Positions 1 to 5,554 of a stretch of 6,025 bases of DNA are shown here, piece after piece; the first letter of the stretch is position 1; each line of letters begins with the position of its first letter. Source of the DNA: Candidatus Micrarchaeia archaeon (GTDB lineage Archaea > Micrarchaeota > Micrarchaeia > Anstonellales > JAHKLY01). The position numbers and the translations under genes were made by a program. The stretch spans positions 1 to 6,025 of the forward strand of contig JBAZFO010000052.1 in NCBI GenBank assembly GCA_041653315.1, written 5' to 3'. The notes under the pieces are model-generated. The model searched no databases and was not told where the DNA came from. It saw only the letters and a program-made list of their open reading frames with translations.

Positions 1-1
1 A

Positions 2-139
2 CTTGCAGATGCTGATATTGAAAATCTCCAATATCAGACACCAGTTTCACTTTGGAATCTGTTTTGCAATCCTCAAATGCTATTTAACTTTTTCTTTGGT
101 TTTGTTGACGGAAAAAAGGTCATGCTGAAAGAAGTTTAG
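2..139 (+). CDS. Possible C-terminal end of a plus-strand protein, partial at left edge
   Basis: A plus-strand frame is open from the left edge for 45 codons and ends in TAG at 137-139. The visible peptide begins LADADIENLQ and ends GFVDGKKVMLKEV, a mix of charged, aromatic and aliphatic residues that looks protein-like. The family is not recognised. It would be convergent with the Fic gene, with only 14 bases between the two stop codons, and its base composition (about 38% GC in the first line) resembles the Fic gene rather than the AT-rich genes further right. A second plus-strand frame is open up to a TGA at 125-127, so openness alone proves little over this length. An inverted repeat lies inside the frame at 12-37. 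It could equally be non-coding. Confidence 0.4.
   Translation, partial: LADADIENLQYQTPVSLWNLFCNPQMLFNFFFGFVDGKKVMLKEV
12..37. repeat. Perfect 9-bp inverted repeat, 8-nt loop
   Basis: CTGATATTG at 12-20 is the exact reverse complement of CAATATCAG at 29-37, with eight bases between. As RNA it would form a 9-bp hairpin. It lies within the possible partial reading frame at the left edge, so it may be chance or a structured stretch of mRNA. No T-run follows directly, which argues against a terminator. Confidence 0.45.
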
Positions 140-153
140 TGCTGAAAACCAGC
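140..153. other. Convergent junction with small hairpin
   Basis: The 14 bases between the stop of the possible plus-strand gene and the stop of the Fic gene contain GCTG at 141-144 and CAGC at 150-153, a 4-bp stem with a 5-nt loop. This could act weakly in both directions at the end of convergent transcripts. The stem is short and no strong T-tract follows, so function is uncertain. Confidence 0.25.
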
Positions 154-1485
154 TTATCTTTTGTAATCTTCAATGAACTCTGCCAAAATACAGAGAAGAA
201 ACATCGGGATGCTTCGATTCTCAAGACTCTGATAGTAATTCTGCTTATTCTTTTCAGATATGATTAGAGGCAAATACCCGTTCATTTCAAGGATCTTGTT
301 CATCAATAATCGGCCAACCCTGCCGTTCCCGTCTTCAAACGGGTGTATAAGCTCATATTGCATGTGAAACATGGAAGCCAACACCAGAGGATGCATGCTA
401 CCCTTGTTTTCATGATACCATGCAACCAACATCTTCATCCTTTCCCTGACATGTTGCGGTGGCGTTGTCGGGCTTAGCGCACCGACGTAATTATAGATAT
501 TTTTATATTCTCCATTATTAGGATCAATGTTCATCTGGACAAGGAAGTGCAGCTCTTTGATCAATTCCTCACTTATTTCCTCTTTTAGCTTGCGCTCTAG
601 GAACACCAGTCCCTGGTAGGTGTTGTTGGTCTCATACAATTCTTTTTTTGAATAATTGCCCTCAATATTTTTTTTGCTTATGGCAAGTGCAACATCTTTT
701 TGTGTCATTGTGTTGCCTTCAATTTTGTTGGTGTTGTAAACGTATCTTGTTATCCATTGCTCCCTAATAAGTGCCTGTTCTTCAGGCGCCAGGGCATCAA
801 TGAACAACTGGTATTCTTTATTTATCATGTCTGCATCATCCAAAAGCTTGGCTAACCGCCCATCCAGGATAAAACTTTTTGATTTTAAGATTATTTCTAT
901 GTCTCCACTTTTCTGGTAATTGCTTTCGCACAATTCAATTACTTTTTTATCGCTCACCCCAACGGTATTGGTTTTTGTTGGCAATGCCCGCACCCCCTTT
1001 TCTTTAATGTGCTCCTGAAAATCCTTAAGGTTGAAGTTTGGCTTTAAGCCATGATATTCCAATAGAAGGCAAACTATAGATTCATTGATTTTAAGGCAGT
1101 ATGTTTTTGGCTTTTTTGTCAGCTTAAGGACTATCCTTAGGGGGATTGCAAATTTTGTAATGGCTCTCAAATCCGCCTTGGTGAATACATCTGAGCTGAT
1201 TTGAAGAGTGTTGCACAACTTTGAGATTAAACTGCCAAATTTTGGGGTTATTAAATAATGAAATTTTTCCAGGCTTATCGCCCTAAGGTTAAGTATTATC
1301 TTGTATTTCTTATTCGTTGGAACCCCAAAGTATCCATTGCCGGATTTTTTCACCAGTCCTTCATCTTCCAGTTTTTTCAAATAAATATATATATTTGGAA
1401 GGGAAGTATTCAGCTTTACGCTTATCTCTTTAGGAGTAATTCCTTGGCTTTCCGAGATGCACTTAAGAACATCATACTTTCGCAT
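154..1485 (-). CDS. Winged-helix Fic-domain protein (probable AMP-transferase, self-inhibited class II)
   Basis: With the start at 1485 the protein has 443 residues. Residues about 2-60 form a winged helix (ITPKEISVKLN then YLKKLEDEGLV and a wing). Residues about 65-230 are an unrecognised middle region. The rest is a Fic domain. The Fic motif HPFEDGNGRVGR is complete at 381-392, with the catalytic His and the phosphate-binding Gly/Asn/Arg residues. TNKIEGN at 252-258 matches the inhibitory (S/T)xxxE(G/N) motif, whose Glu blocks ATP gamma-phosphate placement in class II Fic proteins. A probable target-docking flap lies near 334-345. The family moves AMP from ATP onto Ser, Thr or Tyr hydroxyls of proteins; the target here is unknown. 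No separate antitoxin gene is adjacent, as expected for in-cis inhibition. Other starts are ATG 1500, ATG 1554 and TTG 1563. ATG 1485 is chosen because a TATA box is centred 26 bases upstream, it lies just before the winged helix, and no start has a Shine-Dalgarno site. GC content is clearly higher than in its neighbours. Confidence 0.9.
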   Translation of the reverse strand: MRKYDVLKCISESQGITPKEISVKLNTSLPNIYIYLKKLEDEGLVKKSGNGYFGVPTNKKYKIILNLRAISLEKFHYLITPKFGSLISKLCNTLQISSDVFTKADLRAITKFAIPLRIVLKLTKKPKTYCLKINESIVCLLLEYHGLKPNFNLKDFQEHIKEKGVRALPTKTNTVGVSDKKVIELCESNYQKSGDIEIILKSKSFILDGRLAKLLDDADMINKEYQLFIDALAPEEQALIREQWITRYVYNTNKIEGNTMTQKDVALAISKKNIEGNYSKKELYETNNTYQGLVFLERKLKEEISEELIKELHFLVQMNIDPNNGEYKNIYNYVGALSPTTPPQHVRERMKMLVAWYHENKGSMHPLVLASMFHMQYELIHPFEDGNGRVGRLLMNKILEMNGYLPLIISEKNKQNYYQSLENRSIPMFLLCILAEFIEDYKR

Positions 1486-1504
1486 GAGTATATTGTGCAT
1501 GGAA

Positions 1505-1517
1505 ATATATATAAATA
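1505..1517 (-). promoter_or_regulatory. TATA box of the Fic gene, leaderless start
   Basis: On the minus strand the sequence reads TTTATATATAT, with the TTTATATA core at 1515-1508, centred about 26 bases upstream of the ATG at 1485. That is the usual archaeal TATA-to-transcription-start distance, so the transcript would begin at or next to the start codon. A second TATA-like stretch (TATATATAAT, around 1565-1577) is not at the right distance from any in-frame ATG for a leaderless transcript, but it could give one with a longer leader. Confidence 0.5.
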
Positions 1518-1765
1518 TTATCCTTTTAGCTTGAAAATGCCTATTTTTGCTCATTCTTGCCAAAAATTATATATACTTATCTTCACCGCTTTGACACATT
1601 TTTCATTAATTTTCATCTCTATCACCAAAAAGAGCCTGCATTTTTGCTGAAAAGTTGCTGATTATTGCCATTCTAAACCAATTTTTTGGATAAATAAATG
1701 TAAGTGTCAAATTTACCAGGCACATGTTAATTATAAAACAGATAACCTTCTTATACTAAACTGGC

Positions 1766-1789
1766 GAGATTAGATATAATCTAATTCTC
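1766..1789. promoter_or_regulatory. Imperfect dyad, candidate operator or terminator hairpin
   Basis: ATTAGAT at 1769-1775 and ATCTAAT at 1779-1785 are exact reverse complements around a central ATA. With one extra base on the right arm, the symmetry extends outward to GAG at 1766-1768 and CTC at 1787-1789. This length and symmetry suit a dimeric winged-helix regulator. It lies about 65-90 bases beyond the stop of the wHTH-Nudix gene and about 280 bases upstream of the Fic start. It could instead be a 3'-end hairpin for the minus-strand transcript. Confidence 0.35.
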
Positions 1790-1854
1790 TTATTTTATAA
1801 ATGTTTAAGATGGTATCTTTGATGTTCTATAAATACTTTATTACAAATATTTTA

Positions 1855-2559
1855 TTATACTTTTAATTTAGAAATTAATTTTGATTTTATAAAATTCCCT
1901 TTTTCATCCATATATTGATTTAGTTCAATAACCATAAAAGATTTTGACTTAATTATTTCAAAATGGTAATTCATCCCTGTTATTTTATTTTTATATTTTG
2001 AATATTCTTTTTCAGTTATCCAAATATTTTCTCCTTTTTTAACTTTGTTTTTTAATTGTCCTTTTAAGTGAGTAATTTTAAAGAGATTCATAAAATAATG
2101 TAAAAATAATTTTTTATTTTTATAAGTTCTAACTTCTAGAATTCCTTTATATTTTATTTCTCCATTTAATCCAGTATCTTCAAATAATCTTTTATTTGCA
2201 GTTTCAAAAATAGTTTCACCAATTTTAGTTTTTGCACCTATCGGACCAAATATTCCTAAAAAAGGACGCTGATCTCTTTTTTGAAATAAATATTTATTTC
2301 CTTTTAAAGGAAATAAAAGAATATTCTGAATTGGTTGTTTTATCTTTTTTTCTTCAATTTTATTTAAATAAGTTAAATATTTTTCTCCTTTATCAGTTAA
2401 TATATATCCATCTTCTCCTTTATATAAATAATTTTCTTTTACTAATTTATTTATATAATAAGAAAACTTATTTGAAGGCACCTCTCCTTTTAAATTATTA
2501 AATTTTATTTTTTTCAAATTATAAAAATTTTTTAAAATTGAAATTTGGGTTTTATTCAT
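1855..2559 (-). CDS. Winged-helix plus Nudix-like protein with degenerate Nudix box
   Basis: The protein has 234 residues. Residues about 5-65 form a MarR/ArsR-like winged helix: a first helix at ISILKNFYN, a recognition region around PSNKFSYYINKLVKEN, then the wing YKGEDGYILTDKGEKYL. Residues about 75-215 resemble a Nudix fold: strand ILLFPLKGNKYLFQKR, then FGPIGAKTKIGE, then KRLFEDTGL. Aligned by hand to GX5EX7REUXEEXGU, the box runs 109-131. The leading Gly is Ala109, the Arg is Lys123, the first Glu of REUXEE is Arg124 and the last Glu is Asp128; Glu115, Glu127 and Gly130 are kept. Losing the first Glu removes a metal-linked catalytic position in active Nudix hydrolases. NrtR-type regulators also pair a Nudix domain with a winged helix, but in the opposite order. 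The start has a GAGGTG site 5 bases upstream, and the gene overlaps the preceding one by 8 bases, so the pair is probably translationally coupled. A nucleotide- or sugar-nucleotide-sensing regulator is inferred; an active hydrolase is not excluded. Confidence 0.8.
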   Translation of the reverse strand: MNKTQISILKNFYNLKKIKFNNLKGEVPSNKFSYYINKLVKENYLYKGEDGYILTDKGEKYLTYLNKIEEKKIKQPIQNILLFPLKGNKYLFQKRDQRPFLGIFGPIGAKTKIGETIFETANKRLFEDTGLNGEIKYKGILEVRTYKNKKLFLHYFMNLFKITHLKGQLKNKVKKGENIWITEKEYSKYKNKITGMNYHFEIIKSKSFMVIELNQYMDEKGNFIKSKLISKLKV

Positions 2560-3007
2560 TTTGCCACCTCTTTTTTAAATTAAAACATTTAAATTTAACA
2601 GCATTAATTAAACTTACTCTAACACCTTCTCTTTTTAAAATACAATTTGAAATGCTTCTAAATTTCTTTTTTGAATCTGGAATTTGATTTTCTGAATTAT
2701 ATAAATTATCATGAACAACCTCGTAAAATATACTTAATTGCGGAGACATTAATCCGAATTCACCTGTCCAAAATGTACTTTTTGCACAAAGTATTTTCTT
2801 TACTCTTTTTAACTCTTTAATAAATTTTTTATTAATTAATAATTCTCTAAATTTTATTTCTGCTGAATCATTTGAAGGTTTTAAAATCCCAAAATTTAAC
2901 ATATAATTAAAATAATTAATAAATTCAGAATTATTTCTTAAATTTCCAGCCAAATGTATTTTTTCTTTTGATACCTCTCCACCAAATTTCAAAAATTTAT
3001 TTTCCAT
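2552..3007 (-). CDS. Unrecognised basic 151-aa protein
   Basis: I do not recognise the family. The protein is soluble-looking, with no signal peptide or membrane helix. The N-terminal half is rich in Asn, Phe and Tyr (NNSEFINYFNYMLNFG). A central basic helix follows (KKFIKELKRVKKILC, 60-74), then a distinctive segment CAKSTFWTGEFGLMSPQ (74-90) and a basic C-terminus (KFKCFNLKKRWQ). Cysteines at 74, 122 and 141 do not form a standard zinc motif. It is the first gene of a two-gene unit with the wHTH-Nudix gene, which starts 8 bases before its stop. Very low GC sets this pair apart from the genes on both sides. The start at 3007 has no Shine-Dalgarno site but has a TATA-like box 26 bases upstream. 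Tight coupling suggests the two products work together; what they do is not visible. Confidence 0.7.
   Translation of the reverse strand: MENKFLKFGGEVSKEKIHLAGNLRNNSEFINYFNYMLNFGILKPSNDSAEIKFRELLINKKFIKELKRVKKILCAKSTFWTGEFGLMSPQLSIFYEVVHDNLYNSENQIPDSKKKFRSISNCILKREGVRVSLINAVKFKCFNLKKRWQNE
2565..2570 (-). promoter_or_regulatory. Shine-Dalgarno site of the wHTH-Nudix gene
   Basis: GAGGTG lies 5 bases before the ATG at 2559, inside the end of the upstream gene. It is complementary to the CACCUC of archaeal 16S rRNA 3' ends and fixes this start. An internal operon gene using a leader site while the first gene appears leaderless is a common archaeal pattern. Confidence 0.7.
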
Positions 3008-3027
3008 AATCTATTAATAGGTCTATG

Positions 3028-3038
3028 GATTTTTAAAG
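3028..3038 (-). promoter_or_regulatory. TATA-like box of the 151-aa/wHTH-Nudix pair
   Basis: The minus strand reads CTTTAAAAATC, centred about 26 bases upstream of the ATG at 3007. This fits a leaderless transcript starting at the 151-aa gene, and no Shine-Dalgarno site is present. In such AT-rich sequence a match like this is not rare, so support comes mainly from the exact spacing. Confidence 0.4.
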
Positions 3039-3055
3039 ATAAAAGTCAAAATAGT
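3036..3055 (-). terminator. T-rich tract after the coiled-coil gene, possible terminator
   Basis: On the minus strand, just after the stop of the coiled-coil gene, is a tract with 13 T in 20 bases arranged as short runs. Archaeal termination mainly needs U-rich stretches without a stem. It overlaps the TATA-like box of the next unit, so termination and new initiation would be very close together. Read-through from the L10e unit is also possible. Confidence 0.25.
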
Positions 3056-3067
3056 TTGAGTAAATTT

Positions 3068-4966
3068 TTAAATTCCTTTTTCTTTTTTATATTTTTTCCA
3101 AGCATTGCTTATTTGCTTCATACTCAATCCTTCACTTCTTTTTGCAGATAAAAATTCAGAATAAGTCATTATTTTTTCTTTCTTTTCTTTTTTAATTTCT
3201 TTACTTTTTGAAGTCTGCGCATTAATATCTTTTGGTTTTATTTGTTCTTTTATTTGTTTAGTTAAATCAGTTGGTTGATTTGAACCCATATCTTTCAAAA
3301 CATCTAAAATTTGTTTTCTTTCTTCTTCTTTACTTTCTATTCTCTGCAATAAATTTCTTTCTTTATCTTGTATTCTTTGAACATTAATTTCTGATGGCGC
3401 TTCTTTTTCACCATATTCAAATGCATCAATAATCTCTCTACTTTTTTCTAATAATTCAGATATTCTTTGTTTTGTTAAATCTATTTTTTCATCAATATTT
3501 TTTTCTGCTTGTTTTGCTTGATCTAATTCAAACTCATAACCTTTTGAAACTTGACCTAAATCTTCAATATATTTTTTAACAAAGTTAGTTTCTATTGCTT
3601 CTCTTAAATTATTATATTCTAATTCATTCATTTTAATTTGCTCGCCAAATTCATCAATTAATAATCCATATTCTTCTTTATGTTTTGAAACCCATTTTTG
3701 TATTTCACCTATCTTTGAAACTTCTCTTTCTAAATCTGCAATTCTTCTTTTTTGAGAACCAACTAATTCTTCAACTTGTTCAACTTTATCTGTGGCTTTT
3801 GTTCTTATAGATTCTAATTTCTGTAAAGATATTTCTAAAGAATTGATCTTTTTTTGTTCATCTTCTAATCTTTGTTTTGCTGTGTTTAATTTATCTCTCA
3901 CTTCAAATTCTAAATTCCCTATCTTTGTTAAAACATTATTCATTTCTTCTGATTCATCAACACCAAGATTTATACTTTCTTTAGCAATTTTTATTTGCTC
4001 TGTTGCTTGAACTTCTAATTCAGATAAATCTCCTAATGACTCATTAATAACAATAGATGCATCATCAAATGTTTTTCTTGCTTCTTCTTCTATTTCCTTT
4101 AATTTTAATTGCTGTCTATCAACTTCGTCAATAACATTAGGAAGTAAAAGAACCTTCTGTTGTAATTGTAAAATCCTTTCTTCTTTTTCATAAATTTTAT
4201 CTGAAATATTTTCTAACTCAGCTGAAAACTTTTTTTCAATAGGCTCATAAGTTTCTCTAAATAATTTTGTTTTTTCAATTTTTAATTTTTCTAATTCATC
4301 ACGAGCTTTATTTATTTCTTCCATATAATTTCTAATTTTTTGTGCTCTTTCATCTAATTTAGTTTTTCTTGGTTCTTCAACAGAAAAATCAAATGGTTTT
4401 ACATCAATTCCTTTATCAGAAGCTTTTGGCTTGATTGAAATTTGAGATACTTCTTTACTAGTTTTTGATTCTGGATAAATTTTTTTTATATTAGTAGAAG
4501 GAGAAGTAACATGTTTCTTTAAATAATCATTATAATCTGAATTTAATTCTTCTGGAACTTTAAATTCTTCTAAAGGCTGTTCAATTTGTTTTTTTGTTTT
4601 TGCAGAAGAAGGTGTTTTTTTTAAAGTTTGATCTTCTTTTACTTTTTCCTCTTCATCTGGAAGTTCAATATCTCTACTAATTGGGTATTCAAATTGCTCT
4701 GGATAAACATCAATTGGGATTTCGGTTTCTTTTTTTAAATTAGAAGAGGTATTATCTACTTCATCACCAATCCAAGATATATAAACTCTTGTTAAATGAT
4801 ATGATATGTCTATTAATCCTTCTTCTTCTAAAATTGGAAGCCACTTTTCTAAAAGAGAAGAAGAAATTCCAGATTCTTTTGCTAAATCATTTAAAGAAAG
4901 TTTCTTTTGTTTTTTAAGTATATTTATGATCTTATCAATATCAGTACTTATAAACCCGTCTGTCAT
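3068..4966 (-). CDS. Winged-helix, long coiled-coil protein with basic C-terminal motif
   Basis: The protein has 632 residues from the ATG at 4966. Residues about 8-68 are a winged helix (IINILKKQKKLSLNDLAKESG, then LLEKWLPILEEEGLI). About 70-200 is a charged, Pro/Ser-rich linker. About 203-560 is an almost unbroken heptad-rich coiled coil (EELEKL- and EEQKKI-type repeats, few prolines). About 565-600 is a Lys-rich linker. The last 30 or so residues (TYSEFLSAKRSEG, then LSMKQISNAWKKYKKEKG) form a small basic helical module that, from memory, resembles short HMG-box-like tails in some archaeal proteins. No ATPase motif is present, so it is not an SMC. A DNA-associated scaffold is inferred; no function is established. 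An ATG at 4972 overlaps the L10e stop but leaves no gap after GGAGG (4977-4973), whereas the ATG at 4966 is 6 bases away and is preferred. Co-translation with L10e is likely. Confidence 0.85.
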   Translation of the reverse strand: MTDGFISTDIDKIINILKKQKKLSLNDLAKESGISSSLLEKWLPILEEEGLIDISYHLTRVYISWIGDEVDNTSSNLKKETEIPIDVYPEQFEYPISRDIELPDEEEKVKEDQTLKKTPSSAKTKKQIEQPLEEFKVPEELNSDYNDYLKKHVTSPSTNIKKIYPESKTSKEVSQISIKPKASDKGIDVKPFDFSVEEPRKTKLDERAQKIRNYMEEINKARDELEKLKIEKTKLFRETYEPIEKKFSAELENISDKIYEKEERILQLQQKVLLLPNVIDEVDRQQLKLKEIEEEARKTFDDASIVINESLGDLSELEVQATEQIKIAKESINLGVDESEEMNNVLTKIGNLEFEVRDKLNTAKQRLEDEQKKINSLEISLQKLESIRTKATDKVEQVEELVGSQKRRIADLEREVSKIGEIQKWVSKHKEEYGLLIDEFGEQIKMNELEYNNLREAIETNFVKKYIEDLGQVSKGYEFELDQAKQAEKNIDEKIDLTKQRISELLEKSREIIDAFEYGEKEAPSEINVQRIQDKERNLLQRIESKEEERKQILDVLKDMGSNQPTDLTKQIKEQIKPKDINAQTSKSKEIKKEKKEKIMTYSEFLSAKRSEGLSMKQISNAWKKYKKEKGI

Positions 4967-4968
4967 AT

Positions 4969-5496
4969 TCATCCTCCAATCTCAATAGTTTCTATTCTAT
5001 AATCTCCAGACAGTTTTCCTTGCGCACGTTTATATGCTGCTTTTACATGTTTAATATTCTTTTTTCTTGTTTTAATACTGAATATTGTTTGATTTTTTCT
5101 TAATCTTGCAGCTCTATCAATAGGTTTCCCAAAAGGTGCTTTCATACCTCCTTGAATCCTATCTGCTCCTGCACCAGTAAGCATTTTATTTTCTCTAATT
5201 ACTTGATGAGGAAAAACATGAATTCTAAATTTATAATCTTCTGGTGCTGCTTTTTGCATATATTTGTGTACAGTCATTCTTGTACTTTCTAATGCATTAT
5301 CTCTTATTTGTATTGCACCTAAAGTAATTAATCTAACTTCTACCTCATAATCTTCTTTATCTTTTCCCATATTAAAATGGAGTAAAGTATTATGTGGCAT
5401 AGCCTTGATAAAAGATTTTCTAGGTCTTCTTTTTGAATGTCTTGTCCAAGATGGTTTATTTACGTCTCTACATGTTTTTGCTGGTCTTAATCCCAT
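4969..5496 (-). CDS. rpl10e: Large-subunit ribosomal protein uL16 (L10e)
   Basis: The protein has 175 residues and starts MGLRPAKTCRDVNKPSW, the typical archaeal L10e N-terminus (MGLRP...R). It is basic early on (TRHSKRRPRKSFIKAMP). It carries the conserved loop GAGADRIQGGM at about 108-118, followed by APFGKPIDRAAR, which reaches toward the peptidyl-transferase centre in the family. The protein binds 23S rRNA and helps organise the central protuberance and the tRNA sites. Length is normal for archaeal L10e. The start at 5496 is preferred over an in-frame GTG at 5505 because GAGGTG lies 6 bases upstream and the family starts at MGLRP. The gene has its own TATA box and is followed, with overlap, by the coiled-coil gene. 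Usual ribosomal-protein neighbours are not present within the window. Confidence 0.97.
   Translation of the reverse strand: MGLRPAKTCRDVNKPSWTRHSKRRPRKSFIKAMPHNTLLHFNMGKDKEDYEVEVRLITLGAIQIRDNALESTRMTVHKYMQKAAPEDYKFRIHVFPHQVIRENKMLTGAGADRIQGGMKAPFGKPIDRAARLRKNQTIFSIKTRKKNIKHVKAAYKRAQGKLSGDYRIETIEIGG
4973..4977 (-). promoter_or_regulatory. Shine-Dalgarno site that sets the coiled-coil gene start
   Basis: GGAGG inside the last codons of L10e ends directly at a first ATG (4972) and lies 6 bases before a second in-frame ATG (4966). Normal spacing selects the second, making the product two residues shorter than the longest frame. The L10e stop (TGA, 4971-4969) falls between the site and this start. 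Confidence 0.7.
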
Positions 5497-5502
5497 TACT
5501 AA

Positions 5503-5508
5503 CACCTC
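5503..5508 (-). promoter_or_regulatory. Shine-Dalgarno site of L10e
   Basis: GAGGTG is 6 bases before the ATG at 5496 and is the same hexamer as at the wHTH-Nudix gene. It settles the start in favour of ATG 5496 over the upstream GTG, which the site itself overlaps. Confidence 0.75.
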
Positions 5509-5529
5509 ATTTTACATATTTTCTATCTA

Positions 5530-5540
5530 TAAATTTATAT
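5530..5540 (-). promoter_or_regulatory. TATA box of the L10e transcript
   Basis: The minus strand reads ATATAAATTTATAG between the membrane-protein stop and L10e. With the usual 26-base spacing, transcription would begin near 5510, giving a leader of about 14 bases that just contains the Shine-Dalgarno site. The good fit supports L10e starting its own transcript rather than depending on the membrane-protein gene 50 bases upstream. Confidence 0.5.
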
Positions 5541-5554
5541 CAAATCCCTTTAAA

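Larger units (their letters stand above)
1486..1854. other. Intergenic region between the wHTH-Nudix gene and the Fic gene
   Basis: These roughly 370 bases contain no convincing gene on either strand. They hold the Fic TATA box, an imperfect dyad at 1766-1789, a minor hairpin (AAGAT/ATCTT, 1807-1819) and a distant 8-bp inverted pair (TTTGACAC at 1590-1597, GTGTCAAA at 1704-1711). GC content falls across this region from the Fic level to the very low level of the neighbouring pair. No tRNA-like fold or C/D-box motif was recognised. Confidence 0.6.

Noticed and set aside
154..1485. Fic toxin with separate antitoxin gene (class I pair)
   Set aside because: The inhibitory motif TNKIEGN is in the same polypeptide and no small antitoxin-like gene is adjacent.
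1258..1650. Plus-strand open frame of 130 codons
   Set aside because: It lies opposite the winged-helix part of the Fic gene and its promoter, has an odd hydrophobic composition, and has no start signal.
1590..1711. TTTGACAC and GTGTCAAA as possible terminal inverted repeats of a small element
   Set aside because: The 8-bp arms are 106 bases apart, do not extend, have no flanking target duplication, and enclose nothing gene-like.
2232..2501. Plus-strand open frame of 89 codons rich in Leu, Ile and Tyr
   Set aside because: It is antisense to the wHTH-Nudix gene. The apparent membrane character comes from reading AT-rich coding sequence on the wrong strand.
3792..4010. Plus-strand open frame of 72 codons
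   Set aside because: It is antisense to the coiled-coil region; the Ser/Phe-rich product is typical of reversed Lys/Glu codons.
3068..4966. SMC/Rad50-type ATPase
   Set aside because: No Walker A, Walker B or signature motif is present at either end of the coiled coil.
4806..4988. Plus-strand open frame of 60 codons
   Set aside because: It is antisense to the winged helix of the coiled-coil protein and has no supporting signal.
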